Positions 18,341 through 27,101 of a stretch of DNA of 64,000 bases are shown here, in pieces. The translations under genes and the position numbers were made by a program. The notes beneath the pieces were generated by a model that searched no databases, was not told where the DNA came from, and saw only the letters and a program-made list of their open reading frames with translations. Every line of letters starts with the position of its first letter. The stretch's first letter is position 1. The DNA comes from Roseibacterium elongatum DSM 19469 (lineage in GTDB: Bacteria; Pseudomonadota; Alphaproteobacteria; Rhodobacterales; Rhodobacteraceae): positions 1,531,001 to 1,595,000 of the forward strand of contig NZ_CP004372.1 of the NCBI RefSeq assembly GCF_000590925.1, given 5' to 3'.

Positions 18341-18721
18341 ATGTTTTCGACCGTTCTCCAAGTCGCCCTTGGCGGGGCCATCGGCGCCAGCCTGCGCTAC
18401 CTGACCGGTGTCGGTCTGGTGCGGGCCTTTGGCCATCTGGCCTTTCCGCTGGGCGTCATCACGGTCAATGTCCTCGGTTCCTTCGCCATGGGCCTGTTCA
18501 TCGGCATGGCCGCGCAGCGCGGGCTGACCCACCTGTCGCCCTTCGTGGCGACGGGCATCCTGGGTGGCTTCACCACCTTCTCGGCCTTCTCGCTCGAGGC
18601 GGTCACGCTGTATGAACGGGGCGCGTTGGGCCTTGCCGCGGCCTATGTGCTGGCCAATGTCGTCCTGTCCATTACGGCGCTGTTTGTCGGCCTCGCCCTG
18701 TCTCGGAGTTTCGCAGCATGA
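18341..18721 (+). CDS. crcB: Fluoride ion channel/exporter CrcB (Fluc)
   Basis: Small dual-topology membrane channel that expels fluoride (126 aa, four membrane segments). The family signatures NVLGSFAMG and GILGGFTTFSAFSLE are intact. No fluoride riboswitch is visible in the 31-nt spacer upstream. The stop overlaps the rluC start (ATGA). Confidence 0.94.
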   Translation: MFSTVLQVALGGAIGASLRYLTGVGLVRAFGHLAFPLGVITVNVLGSFAMGLFIGMAAQRGLTHLSPFVATGILGGFTTFSAFSLEAVTLYERGALGLAAAYVLANVVLSITALFVGLALSRSFAA

Positions 18722-19758
18722 GTGGCGTTCAAACCATCACCGTGGCCGAGGGTGAGGGCGATCAACGCCTCGACCGCTGGCTGAAACGGCGTTTCCCGCA
18801 GATCACCCAAGGTCGCATCGAAAAGGGCTGCCGCAAGGGCGAGATCCGTGTCGATGGCGGGCGGGTCAAGGCCTCGACCCGCGTCGAGACCGGCCAAGCG
18901 GTGCGCGTGCCGCCGCTGCCCGAGGCCGAGGCCCCCGCGCCGGTGCGCGAAACCGTGCCCGAGGCGGACGCCAAGCTGATCCGCGCCTGCGTGATCTACC
19001 GCGACGACCATATCATCGCGCTGAACAAGCCGCCGGGCCTGCCCACCCAGGGCGGCAGCAAGCAGACGCGCCACGTGGACGGCATGGCCGAGGCGCTGAA
19101 ATTCGGGCTCAACGACAAGCCGCGCCTCGTGCACCGGCTCGACAAGGACACCTCGGGCATCCTGCTGTTGGCGCGCACGCGTGAAGGGGCCAAGGCTCTG
19201 ACCGCCGCCTTTCGCGCCCGCGAGACGCGCAAGATCTACTGGGCCGCGGTTGCCGGCGTGCCGATCCCGCGCATGGGCACGATCCGCTACGGGCTGGTCA
19301 AGGCACCGGGTCACGGCAAGGGGGGCGAGGGCGAAAAGATGCTCTGCATCCATCCCGCCGAGGTCGACAGCACCCCCGATGCCAAGCGCGCCGTGACCGA
19401 TTACGCCGTGCTGTCGGGCCTTGGCGGGCGCGTCAGCTGGTGCGCGCTGGTGCCGGTGACCGGCCGTACCCACCAGTTGCGCGCGCATATGGCCGAGATG
19501 GGGCATCCCATTATCGGCGATGGCAAATACGGCGGCTCGGGGCAGGAGAACCTTGGCGATGGCTGGGGGGCGCAACTGGGCGGAGAGATCAGCCGCAAGC
19601 TGCACCTGCATGCGCGGTCCCTCACGCTAACCCACCCCATGACCGGCGCGCATCTGCACCTGACCGCGCCCTTGCCCGATCACATGGCCCGCACCTGGGA
19701 CACGCTGGGCTGGCATGCCAATGACGTGCCGACCGACCCGTTCGAGGATCTCGAATGA
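18718..19758 (+). CDS. rluC: RluA-family 23S rRNA pseudouridine synthase (RluC-like)
   Basis: Isomerises uridines in 23S rRNA. An N-terminal S4 RNA-binding domain (about residues 10-75, RLDRWLKRRFPQ) precedes the catalytic domain with HRLDKDTSGILLLARTREGA, whose Asp is the nucleophile. The late motif RTHQLRAHMAEMGHPIIGD is also present. Its length of 346 aa fits RluC/RluD. It is coupled to crcB and to the HAD gene by 4-nt overlaps. Confidence 0.9.
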   Translation: MSGVQTITVAEGEGDQRLDRWLKRRFPQITQGRIEKGCRKGEIRVDGGRVKASTRVETGQAVRVPPLPEAEAPAPVRETVPEADAKLIRACVIYRDDHIIALNKPPGLPTQGGSKQTRHVDGMAEALKFGLNDKPRLVHRLDKDTSGILLLARTREGAKALTAAFRARETRKIYWAAVAGVPIPRMGTIRYGLVKAPGHGKGGEGEKMLCIHPAEVDSTPDAKRAVTDYAVLSGLGGRVSWCALVPVTGRTHQLRAHMAEMGHPIIGDGKYGGSGQENLGDGWGAQLGGEISRKLHLHARSLTLTHPMTGAHLHLTAPLPDHMARTWDTLGWHANDVPTDPFEDLE

Positions 19759-20435
19759 CCGACCTGCGTCTGGTGATCTTCGACGTGGATGGCACGCTGG
19801 TGGACAGTCAGGCGCATATCCTGGCGGCCATGGCGCAGGCCTTTGCCGCCAACGGCCTGTCGACCCCGCCGCGGGCCGAGATTCTGCAGATCGTCGGCCT
19901 GTCCCTGCCTGTCGCCATGGCGCGGCTGGCGCCCGACCGCCCCGACCTGACCGCGCCCCTCGTCGAGGCCTACAAAGGGGCGTTTGCCGCCCTGCGCGTG
20001 GCCGATGACGACGCGGCGCTTTCCCCTTTGTTTCCCGGCGCGCGCGACCAGTTGACCGGCCTCGCGGCGCAGGATTTCACCCTGCTGGGCGTGGCGACGG
20101 GCAAATCCCGGCGCGGCCTGACGCATCTGTTCGAGATGCATGACATCGCGCCGCTGTTCCACACGGTGCAGGTCGCCGATGACCACCCGTCAAAACCCCA
20201 TCCCGCGATGATCGCGGCCTGCCTGCTCGAGACCGGGGTCGCCGCCGATCATGCCGTGATCCTTGGCGATACGACCTATGACATCCAGATGGGCCGCGCG
20301 GCGGGCATTCACGCGCTGGGCGTCGCGTGGGGCTATCACCGGCCCGAGGCGCTGATGGCCGCCGGCGCCTGCGCCGTGCTCGACCGGTTCGACGACTTGC
20401 CGGGCGCGCTCGAAAAGGTATTTCAACGACCATGA
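19755..20435 (+). CDS. HAD-superfamily phosphatase (Gph-like)
   Basis: HAD subfamily IA hydrolase (226 aa). Motif I FDVDGTLVDS has the catalytic Asp10 and Asp12; motif III lies near KPHPAMI and motif IV is LGDTTYDIQMGRAAG. It is similar in size to phosphoglycolate phosphatase, but the substrate cannot be fixed from sequence. It overlaps rluC and the ATP12 gene by 4 nt each, so the genes are translated from one message. Confidence 0.85.
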   Translation: MTDLRLVIFDVDGTLVDSQAHILAAMAQAFAANGLSTPPRAEILQIVGLSLPVAMARLAPDRPDLTAPLVEAYKGAFAALRVADDDAALSPLFPGARDQLTGLAAQDFTLLGVATGKSRRGLTHLFEMHDIAPLFHTVQVADDHPSKPHPAMIAACLLETGVAADHAVILGDTTYDIQMGRAAGIHALGVAWGYHRPEALMAAGACAVLDRFDDLPGALEKVFQRP

Positions 20436-21145
20436 CCGAATGGAAAGCCAAGCGATTCTGGAAACAGGCCACCGTCACCCGCGACGCGGACGGATGGCAG
20501 GTCTTGCTCGATGGGCGCCCCGTCCGCACCCCGGCCAAGGCCGCGATGATCCTGCCCTCCGAAGACATGGCGCAGGCGATCGCGCTCGAATGGGATGCCC
20601 AGCAAGACGAGATCGCCCCCCTGACCATGCCGGTCACCCGCTCGGCCAACGCCGCGATCGACCGCGTGGCCACCCAGCACGCCGAAGTGGCCGAGATGCT
20701 GGCCGCCTACGGAGAAACCGACCTTCTGTGCCACCGCGCCGATCACCCCGATGAACTGGTGGCGCGCCAGACGGCCGATTGGGACCCCTTGCTCGATTGG
20801 GCCGCCGACAGGCTTGGCGCGCGCCTTTTTCCGACCGCCGGGGTCCTGCCTGTGGCCCAGCCCCGCGACAGCCTCGACCGTCTGGGGCAGGTCATCGCCG
20901 AAACCGGGCCCTTTCGCCTGACGGCGCTGCACGATCTGGTGACGCTGTCGGGGTCGGCGGTGCTTGGGCTGGCGGTGGCCTATGGCCGCCTGCCCCCCGA
21001 CGACGCGTGGCGGCTGAGCCGAATCGATGAAGACTGGCAGATCGAACAATGGGGCCGTGACGAAGAAGCCGACGCCATGGCCGCCCACAAGGCGGGCCAG
21101 TTTTCCCATGCCGCGTGGTTCTGGCATCTCGCATCCGGCGAGTGA
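20432..21145 (+). CDS. ATP12-family F1-ATPase assembly chaperone
   Basis: Member of the ATP12 family, which in mitochondria chaperones the F1 alpha subunit; alphaproteobacteria carry the ancestral form. Typical features are the N-terminal KRFWKQATVTRDADGWQVLL (an FYK-like opening), DGRPVRTPAK and EWDAQ, then the C-terminal helical domain. The start is the ATG overlapping the HAD stop; the upstream open frame is the HAD gene's shadow. It is the last gene of this operon. Confidence 0.88.
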   Translation: MTEWKAKRFWKQATVTRDADGWQVLLDGRPVRTPAKAAMILPSEDMAQAIALEWDAQQDEIAPLTMPVTRSANAAIDRVATQHAEVAEMLAAYGETDLLCHRADHPDELVARQTADWDPLLDWAADRLGARLFPTAGVLPVAQPRDSLDRLGQVIAETGPFRLTALHDLVTLSGSAVLGLAVAYGRLPPDDAWRLSRIDEDWQIEQWGRDEEADAMAAHKAGQFSHAAWFWHLASGE

Positions 21146-21250
21146 CGCCCGACTGGCCATCCCAAAGGCGTGATTGCACAATTACGCATCAAGTGCTTAA
21201 CGCGCGGGCGCAGCTTGGCGGCGGTCGGACCGATTTCCTCCCTGTTTCCC

Positions 21251-21280
21251 TTGACCTGTCGGCGCTTCTTTGCCCATTTT
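21251..21280 (+). promoter_or_regulatory. Putative promoter of the aap operon
   Basis: TTGACC (21251-21256) and CATTTT (21275-21280) are separated by 18 nt, about 100 nt before aapJ. The -10 is weak. The rest of the 235-nt gap shows no clear operator. Confidence 0.35.
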
Positions 21281-21380
21281 ACGGGCAGTGAGGGGGGTGA
21301 AAGACTCTCACGGACCACTGCAACGCCCGAGGGGCGCATAAAAACGGCCCCCAAGGGTTGTCCATCAGGAAGAGGTAAAA

Positions 21381-22397
21381 ATGAAGAAATCCGTATTTCT
21401 CGGCACGATCGCCGTCGCCGGCCTGACCGCCGGTCTCGCTTCGGCGTCGACGCTGGAAGAGGTGCAGGAGCGCGGCTCGCTCAACTGTGGCGTGACCACC
21501 GGCCTGACCGGCTTTGCCGCGCCCGACGCCAACGGCGAATGGCAGGGCTTTGACGTTTCCGTCTGCCGCGCCGTTGCTGCTGCTGTGCTTGGCGATCCGA
21601 TGGCTGTCGAATTCGTGCCGACCACCGGCCAGACCCGCTTTACCGCGCTGGCCTCGGGCGAGATCGACATGCTGGCCCGCAACACCACCTGGACCTTCTC
21701 GCGCGATGTCGATCTGTCCTTCGAATTCACCGGCGTGAACTACTACGACGGTCAGGGCTTCATGGTTCCGCGTGACCTCGGCGTGTCGTCGGCCATGGAA
21801 CTCGACGGCGCGACCGTCTGCATCCAGACCGGCACCACGACCGAACTGAACCTCGCCGACTTCTTCGCGTCGAACAACATGAGCTACGAGCCCGTGCCGA
21901 TCGAAACGAATGCCGAGGCTCAGCAGCAGTACCTTGCCGGTGCCTGCGACGTGTACACCACCGACGCCTCCGGTCTGGCCGCAACGCGCGCCACCTTCGA
22001 GGATCCCGCGGCGCATGTCGTTCTGCCCGAGATCGTCTCGAAAGAGCCGCTCGGCCCGCTCGTTCGCCACGGCGACAACGAATGGGGCGACATCGTCCGC
22101 TGGACGCTGAACGGCCTGATCTCGGCAGAAGAGCTGGGCATCACCTCGGCCAACGTCATGGAACTGGCCGCCGGCACCGAGAACCCCGAGATCAACCGCA
22201 TGCTCGGCACCGAGGGTGAACTGGGCGCGATGCTCGGCCTCGAAAGCGACTGGCTAGTCAACGTGATCTCGTCGGTGGGCAACTACGGCGAAATCTTCGA
22301 GGGCAACATCGGCGAAAACACCCCGATCGGTCTGGCGCGTGGTCTGAACGCCCAGTGGACCGATGGCGGCCTGCTCTACTCGCCCCCGTTCCGCTAA
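21381..22397 (+). CDS. aapJ: General L-amino acid ABC transporter, periplasmic binding protein
   Basis: AapJ/BztA-type substrate-binding protein (338 aa) that captures many L-amino acids in the periplasm. A signal peptide of about 22 residues ends at SASA-STLEE. The SBP family 3 core follows: RGSLNCGVTTGLTGFAAPD and the NTTWTFSRDVDLSFEF segment typical of AapJ, which has longer loops than the glutamine binders. It has a good ribosome binding site (AGGAAGAGG). It is separated from aapQ by 151 nt containing a strong hairpin. Confidence 0.93.
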   Translation: MKKSVFLGTIAVAGLTAGLASASTLEEVQERGSLNCGVTTGLTGFAAPDANGEWQGFDVSVCRAVAAAVLGDPMAVEFVPTTGQTRFTALASGEIDMLARNTTWTFSRDVDLSFEFTGVNYYDGQGFMVPRDLGVSSAMELDGATVCIQTGTTTELNLADFFASNNMSYEPVPIETNAEAQQQYLAGACDVYTTDASGLAATRATFEDPAAHVVLPEIVSKEPLGPLVRHGDNEWGDIVRWTLNGLISAEELGITSANVMELAAGTENPEINRMLGTEGELGAMLGLESDWLVNVISSVGNYGEIFEGNIGENTPIGLARGLNAQWTDGGLLYSPPFR

Positions 22398-22409
22398 GAT
22401 CTACCCAAA

Positions 22410-22438
22410 GGAAGGGCGCGGCATGACCGCGCCCTTCC
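22410..22438 (+). promoter_or_regulatory. Stabilising hairpin between aapJ and aapQ
   Basis: Perfect 12-bp stem GGAAGGGCGCGG / CCGCGCCCTTCC with loop CATGA just after the aapJ stop and without a U-tract. Such hairpins commonly protect the 3' end of the binding-protein segment, so that the binding protein is made in excess over the permease. Confidence 0.65.
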
Positions 22439-22548
22439 GCCTCGGCGGCACGTGACGCCGCATCCAAGCTGAAATTCGGATCGACATGGACGAACTGGCG
22501 TAACGCGGTTGTCTTGCGGGATCCCTTTATCCAAATCCGGGGGCAGAC

Positions 22549-23766
22549 ATGGCGACCATATCGGACCCACCTTCCGACTCCTTCCGACTCAGCCAGCTGA
22601 TATACGACACCCGATATCGGTCGATGACCATCCAGGTGGTCGCCTTCATCCTGATCATGTCGGGGCTCGTCTGGCTGGCCAACAACACCGTTCAGAACCT
22701 GTCCGCGCTGGGCAAGGATTTCGATTTCGGGTTTCTCTTCAACCGCGCCGGCTATGACATCAACCAGCGCCTGATCGAGTATTCCAACGACTCGACTCAT
22801 GGCCGCGCCGCGATCGTCGGTATTCTCAACACCCTTCTGGTGGCCTTCCTCGGCTGTATCATGGCCACGATCCTGGGCGTGTTCGCCGGGGTGCTGCGCC
22901 TGTCCAAGAACTGGATCGTGGCGCGCCTGATGTCCGTCTATGTCGAGGGGTTCCGCAACATTCCGCTGCTTCTGTGGATCATCGTCATCTTCGCCGTGAT
23001 GACCGAATCCACACCGCAGCCCCGCGATTTCCGAGGTCCCGACGCCGAAGCGTCGATGATCCTGTTCGACTCGGTCGCGGTCACCAACCGCGGCATCTTC
23101 ATTCCGGCGCCTGTCTGGGGGCCCAACTCGGGTATCCTGATCGCCGTCTTCCTGCTGTCGCTGGTCGCGATCTGGGCCTTCCGGCGCTATGCCCGCAAGC
23201 GGCAAGAGGCCACCGGGGACATCCTGCCGGTGTTCTGGGTGTCGATGGCGTTGTTCTTCGTGCCCGCGGTGCTGTTCTATTTCATCCTCGGTCGCCCCGT
23301 GTCGCTGAACTATCCCGAACTGGGCGGGTTCAACTTCACCGGCGGCATCCAGCTGCGAAACTCGCTGATCGCGCTGTGGTTCGCGCTGTCGCTCTATACC
23401 GGGGCCTTCATCGCTGAGATCGTGCGCGCCGGCATCCTGTCGGTGTCGCGCGGCCAGACCGAGGCCTCCTATGCCCTTGGCCTGCGCCCGAACCGCACGA
23501 TGAACCTGGTGATCCTGCCCCAGGCCCTACGCGTGATCATCCCGCCGCTGATCTCGCAATATCTGAATCTGACCAAGAACTCGTCGCTGGCCATCGCCGT
23601 GGGCTACATGGATGTGCGATCCACCCTTGGGGGGATCACCATCAACCAGACCGGGCGCGAGCTCGAGGGCATGTTGCTTCTGGGCCTGTTCTATCTGGCC
23701 ACGTCCCTGATCATCTCGGGCCTGATGAACATCTACAACAACTCCGTCAAACTGAAGGAGCGGTGA
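22549..23766 (+). CDS. aapQ: General L-amino acid ABC transporter, permease AapQ
   Basis: Inner-membrane permease (405 aa, about eight membrane segments), one half of the AapQM channel. The EAA loop for ATPase contact is EASYALGLRPNRTMNLVILP followed by QALRVIIPP. The N-terminal AapQ-specific periplasmic insert lies between the first two segments. The next gene starts 1 nt after its stop. Confidence 0.93.
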   Translation: MATISDPPSDSFRLSQLIYDTRYRSMTIQVVAFILIMSGLVWLANNTVQNLSALGKDFDFGFLFNRAGYDINQRLIEYSNDSTHGRAAIVGILNTLLVAFLGCIMATILGVFAGVLRLSKNWIVARLMSVYVEGFRNIPLLLWIIVIFAVMTESTPQPRDFRGPDAEASMILFDSVAVTNRGIFIPAPVWGPNSGILIAVFLLSLVAIWAFRRYARKRQEATGDILPVFWVSMALFFVPAVLFYFILGRPVSLNYPELGGFNFTGGIQLRNSLIALWFALSLYTGAFIAEIVRAGILSVSRGQTEASYALGLRPNRTMNLVILPQALRVIIPPLISQYLNLTKNSSLAIAVGYMDVRSTLGGITINQTGRELEGMLLLGLFYLATSLIISGLMNIYNNSVKLKER

Positions 23767-23767
23767 C

Positions 23768-25093
23768 ATGAGCGATACGCACGCAGAAAGCGCCCTTGCC
23801 ACCGCCTTCGTCCGCCGCGAGATGCTGCCGGAAAAGGACCCGCCCGTCGCCGAGAAGGGCGTGATCAAGTGGCTGCGCGAGAACCTGTTTTCCTCGGTTG
23901 CGAACACGATCCTGACGCTGGTCTCGATCTACGTCATCTACTGGTTGCTCAGCCATGTGCTTGGCTGGATGGTCAACGGAATCTGGGATGCCGGCAGCCT
24001 GTCGGAATGCCGCGAGATCCGCGACGCCCGCTATGGCGAAGGTGTCGAGGTGGCCTGCTGGGCCGTACTGACCGATCGCTGGGACCAGTTGATGTTCGGC
24101 TTCTACCCGTCCGAACTGTACTGGCGTCCGGTTCTGGCGCTGGTCCTGTTCCTCGGGGCCATCGCCCCGGTGCTTTATGACGGTCTGCCACGCAAGCTTC
24201 TCGCATTCACCGCCATGTCCCCGTTCGTCCTGTACTGGCTGCTCTGGGGCGGCACCATCTGGGGGCCGCTGGCCGTTGCGGTCGGCTTTGTGGTCGGCTG
24301 GGTCGCCTTCAGGTTCCTGACGCCGATCATTGGCAACCTGGGTGGGACGATCGCGGCCATCGTGGTGCCGATCCTGTACTGGTTCTTCGCCGCCGGTCCT
24401 CTGGCCGGGGCCTTGGGCGCCATTGCGCCCATCGGGATCGAGTTCGTGCCCTCGGACGATTTCGGCGGCTTCATGCTGGCCTTCGTGATCGGCATCGCGG
24501 GCATCATCCTGTCGCTGCCGCTGGGGATCGTTCTGGCCCTCGGGCGCCAGTCGGACCTGTTCATCATCAACAAGTTCTCGGTGATCTTCATCGAGGTGAT
24601 CCGCGGCGTGCCGCTGATCGTCTGGCTGTTCACCGCGTCGCTGCTGCTCAACTACTTCCTGCCGCCGGGCTCGAATTTCGACCTGATGCTGCGCGTGATC
24701 ATCATGGTGACGCTTTTCGCCTCGGCCTATATCGCCGAGGTGGTGCGTGGGGGCCTCGCCGCCCTGCCACGCGGTCAGTACGAGGGGGCCGACAGCCTCG
24801 GCCTCGATTACTGGCAGTCGATGCGCCTCATCATCCTGCCGCAGGCGCTCAAGATCTCGATCCCCGGCATCGTCTCGACCTTCATCGGCCTGTTCAAGGA
24901 CACGACGCTGGTGGTCTTCATCGGCCTGCTGGATCCGATCGGCTTCTCCAACGCGATCCGGGCCTCGACCGACTGGAACGGTGTCTACTGGGAGCTCTTC
25001 ATCTTCATCGGGCTCTGCTTCTTCATCGCGTGCTATTCGATGAGCCGCTATTCGCAATATCTCGAGCGCAAATTGCGCACCGATCACCGCTGA
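23768..25093 (+). CDS. aapM: General L-amino acid ABC transporter, permease AapM
   Basis: Second permease of the system (441 aa). The N-terminal cytosolic segment is followed by several membrane spans, then the transport domain with the EAA loop GQYEGADSLGLDYWQSMRLI and ILPQALKISIP. The central Ala/Gly/Val-rich spans (residues 110-220) are typical of AapM. It is expected to dimerise with AapQ. It is tightly placed between aapQ and aapP. Confidence 0.93.
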   Translation: MSDTHAESALATAFVRREMLPEKDPPVAEKGVIKWLRENLFSSVANTILTLVSIYVIYWLLSHVLGWMVNGIWDAGSLSECREIRDARYGEGVEVACWAVLTDRWDQLMFGFYPSELYWRPVLALVLFLGAIAPVLYDGLPRKLLAFTAMSPFVLYWLLWGGTIWGPLAVAVGFVVGWVAFRFLTPIIGNLGGTIAAIVVPILYWFFAAGPLAGALGAIAPIGIEFVPSDDFGGFMLAFVIGIAGIILSLPLGIVLALGRQSDLFIINKFSVIFIEVIRGVPLIVWLFTASLLLNYFLPPGSNFDLMLRVIIMVTLFASAYIAEVVRGGLAALPRGQYEGADSLGLDYWQSMRLIILPQALKISIPGIVSTFIGLFKDTTLVVFIGLLDPIGFSNAIRASTDWNGVYWELFIFIGLCFFIACYSMSRYSQYLERKLRTDHR

Positions 25094-25107
25094 GGGGGGT
25101 CTGACAC

Positions 25108-25902
25108 ATGACCGACGCAACCGCACAAGCCCGCGATATCGATCGCTCGCAGATGACCGTCTCGGACGAGGTCGCCATCGAGATCCGCAACATGAACAAG
25201 TGGTATGGCACCTTTCACGTGCTGCGCGACATCGACCTGACGGTGAACCGGGGCGAACGCATCGTGATCTGCGGCCCCTCGGGGTCGGGCAAATCCACGC
25301 TGATCCGGTGCATCAACGCGCTGGAAGAGCATCAGCAGGGCCGGATCACCGTCGATGGCACGCTTCTGTCCAACGACCTCAAGAACATCGACAAGATCCG
25401 CTCCGAGGTCGGGATGGTGTTCCAGCACTTCAACCTGTTCCCGCATCTGACGATCATGGAAAACTGCACGCTGGCCCCGATCTGGGTGCGCAAGACGCCC
25501 AAGAGAGAGGCCGAGGAAGTGGCGATGCATTTCCTGGAAAAGGTGAAGATCCCCGAACAGGCCGACAAATACCCCGGCCAGCTCTCGGGCGGTCAGCAGC
25601 AACGTGTCGCCATCGCGCGCAGCCTGTGCATGAAGCCGCGCATCATGCTCTTCGACGAGCCGACCTCGGCGCTGGACCCCGAGATGATCAAGGAGGTGCT
25701 CGACACCATGATCCAGCTCGCCGAGGAAGGCATGACCATGCTCTGCGTGACGCATGAGATGGGCTTTGCCCGGCAGGTGGCCAACCGGGTGATCTTCATG
25801 GATGCGGGCCAGATCGTCGAACAGAACGAGCCCGAAGAGTTTTTCAACAATCCGCAAAGCGACCGGACAAAGCTGTTCCTCAGCCAGATCCTCGGGCACT
25901 GA
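25108..25902 (+). CDS. aapP: General L-amino acid ABC transporter, ATPase AapP
   Basis: ATP-binding subunit (264 aa). Walker [10 protein letters not shown], signature [14 protein letters not shown], Walker [14 protein letters not shown] and H-loop CVTHEMGF are all intact. It belongs to the polar amino-acid transporter class (GlnQ/HisP-like). It is last in the aapJQMP operon and followed by a strong terminator. Confidence 0.95.
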   Translation: MTDATAQARDIDRSQMTVSDEVAIEIRNMNKWYGTFHVLRDIDLTVNRGERIVICGPSGSGKSTLIRCINALEEHQQGRITVDGTLLSNDLKNIDKIRSEVGMVFQHFNLFPHLTIMENCTLAPIWVRKTPKREAEEVAMHFLEKVKIPEQADKYPGQLSGGQQQRVAIARSLCMKPRIMLFDEPTSALDPEMIKEVLDTMIQLAEEGMTMLCVTHEMGFARQVANRVIFMDAGQIVEQNEPEEFFNNPQSDRTKLFLSQILGH

Positions 25903-25932
25903 CGCCCGTCGCGCACCCGACATCGGGGTCAG

Positions 25933-25963
25933 GGGCCGGCGCCCGGATGCGCCGGCCCTTTTT
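25933..25963 (+). terminator. Intrinsic terminator after aapP
   Basis: Ten-base-pair stem GGGCCGGCGC / GCGCCGGCCC with loop CCGGAT followed by TTTTT. It separates aapP from the convergent acyltransferase-like gene. Confidence 0.88.
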
Positions 25964-27094
25964 CTATGTCGCCACCAGCGCGTCGCGCAGCGTCTCGGCC
26001 GCCTCGGCCGAGACGCCCCGGCCGTCCGGCCCGCGGGCCGAGACCGTCAGGTGCATCTCGCCGCGATAACTGACGCCGGTCAGGGCCAGCGGCGGATGCC
26101 CCATCGCCGGGGCCAGCGCCATGACCGAGCGGATCGGCGCCCCGCCGACCTCGAGCCACCCCGCATGCCCCGGAATGATCGTCAGCACCTGGCCGGGGGC
26201 CGAGAACTCGGCATCGACCGCGCGGCGCAGCCAGCGGGCCGGCAGCACGCCGCCAAGACCCAGCTTCAGGCGATACAGCGCCTCGGGCGGGGGCGGCACG
26301 ATGCGCAGGCCCCGGATGTCGCCGGCGCTTTCGCTCACGCGCATCCGGACCATGCGCGCATCATTGCGCAGCGCCCCCTGCGCGCTGTGACGGCTGGCAA
26401 AGCGGGCGATGGACACCGACGCGCGCTGGCGCGGCGGCAGGACACCGAAGAGCTCTTGCCGTTCCAGCACGACGGCCCCGGCGCGGATCAAGGCCCCGAT
26501 CCGTCCCGACGCGCCCCCGGACGGCAGGCGCAGCCGCAGCGTGGCGGGCGGCACCGCATCGATGCGCGGATCGACCGTGCGGGACAGGTCCTCGAATGTG
26601 GTCACCGGCAGGGCCATGTTCAGGCCGTCAGGTGCAGACCCGTGCCGCCAAGCCCCAAGCAAGGCGCGCGCCAGCCGCGTGCCATCCCCGATCGCGTGAT
26701 CGAGATGCAGCGCAAGGCCCGACACCGCCCGGTCTGACGGCCCATCGGGATTGACCACCACCGCCTGCCAGCCGGGCCGGTCGCCGGGCAGCGCCTGCCG
26801 CCGCAGCGTATCCAGCAGTGTTGCGGCCCCCTCAGGCCCGATCAGCCCCGGCGCGCGCAGCACTTTCAGATGCGCCGCCGGATCCAGCGCCTGTTCGGGC
26901 CCCCATTGCGGCAATGGGCCATCCTGAACCACGCGGCGCAACCGGTCGTCCGACCGCGCCAGCGCCATCACCCCCGCCAGCGCCCGCGCGGCGTCGATGG
27001 CGCCCTGTGTCTGCGCGAAGACGGTGATCAGGTTCGGCCCGCTGCGCCACAGGATGCGTTCCGAGGGGGTCAGCGCGGCGCCGGTCTGCACCAT
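25964..27094 (-). CDS. HxxxDG acyltransferase-like protein (WS/DGAT or condensation-domain superfamily)
   Basis: A 376-aa protein of the CoA-dependent acyltransferase/condensation fold. The key motif reads DHAIGDG at residues 132-138: the catalytic His and the DG pair are kept, while the first His of HHxxxDG is Asp. The C-terminal LTGVSYRGEMHLTVSARG resembles the SYxGxL segment of wax-ester synthase/diacylglycerol acyltransferases. It lies 7 nt downstream of a frameshifted alpha-oxoamine synthase, as a two-gene operon. The pair could make an acylated amino-ketone lipid, but that is inference. The exact family and acceptor are unresolved. Confidence 0.6.
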   Translation of the reverse strand: MVQTGAALTPSERILWRSGPNLITVFAQTQGAIDAARALAGVMALARSDDRLRRVVQDGPLPQWGPEQALDPAAHLKVLRAPGLIGPEGAATLLDTLRRQALPGDRPGWQAVVVNPDGPSDRAVSGLALHLDHAIGDGTRLARALLGAWRHGSAPDGLNMALPVTTFEDLSRTVDPRIDAVPPATLRLRLPSGGASGRIGALIRAGAVVLERQELFGVLPPRQRASVSIARFASRHSAQGALRNDARMVRMRVSESAGDIRGLRIVPPPPEALYRLKLGLGGVLPARWLRRAVDAEFSAPGQVLTIIPGHAGWLEVGGAPIRSVMALAPAMGHPPLALTGVSYRGEMHLTVSARGPDGRGVSAEAAETLRDALVAT

Positions 27095-27101
27095 CGGCCG
27101 G

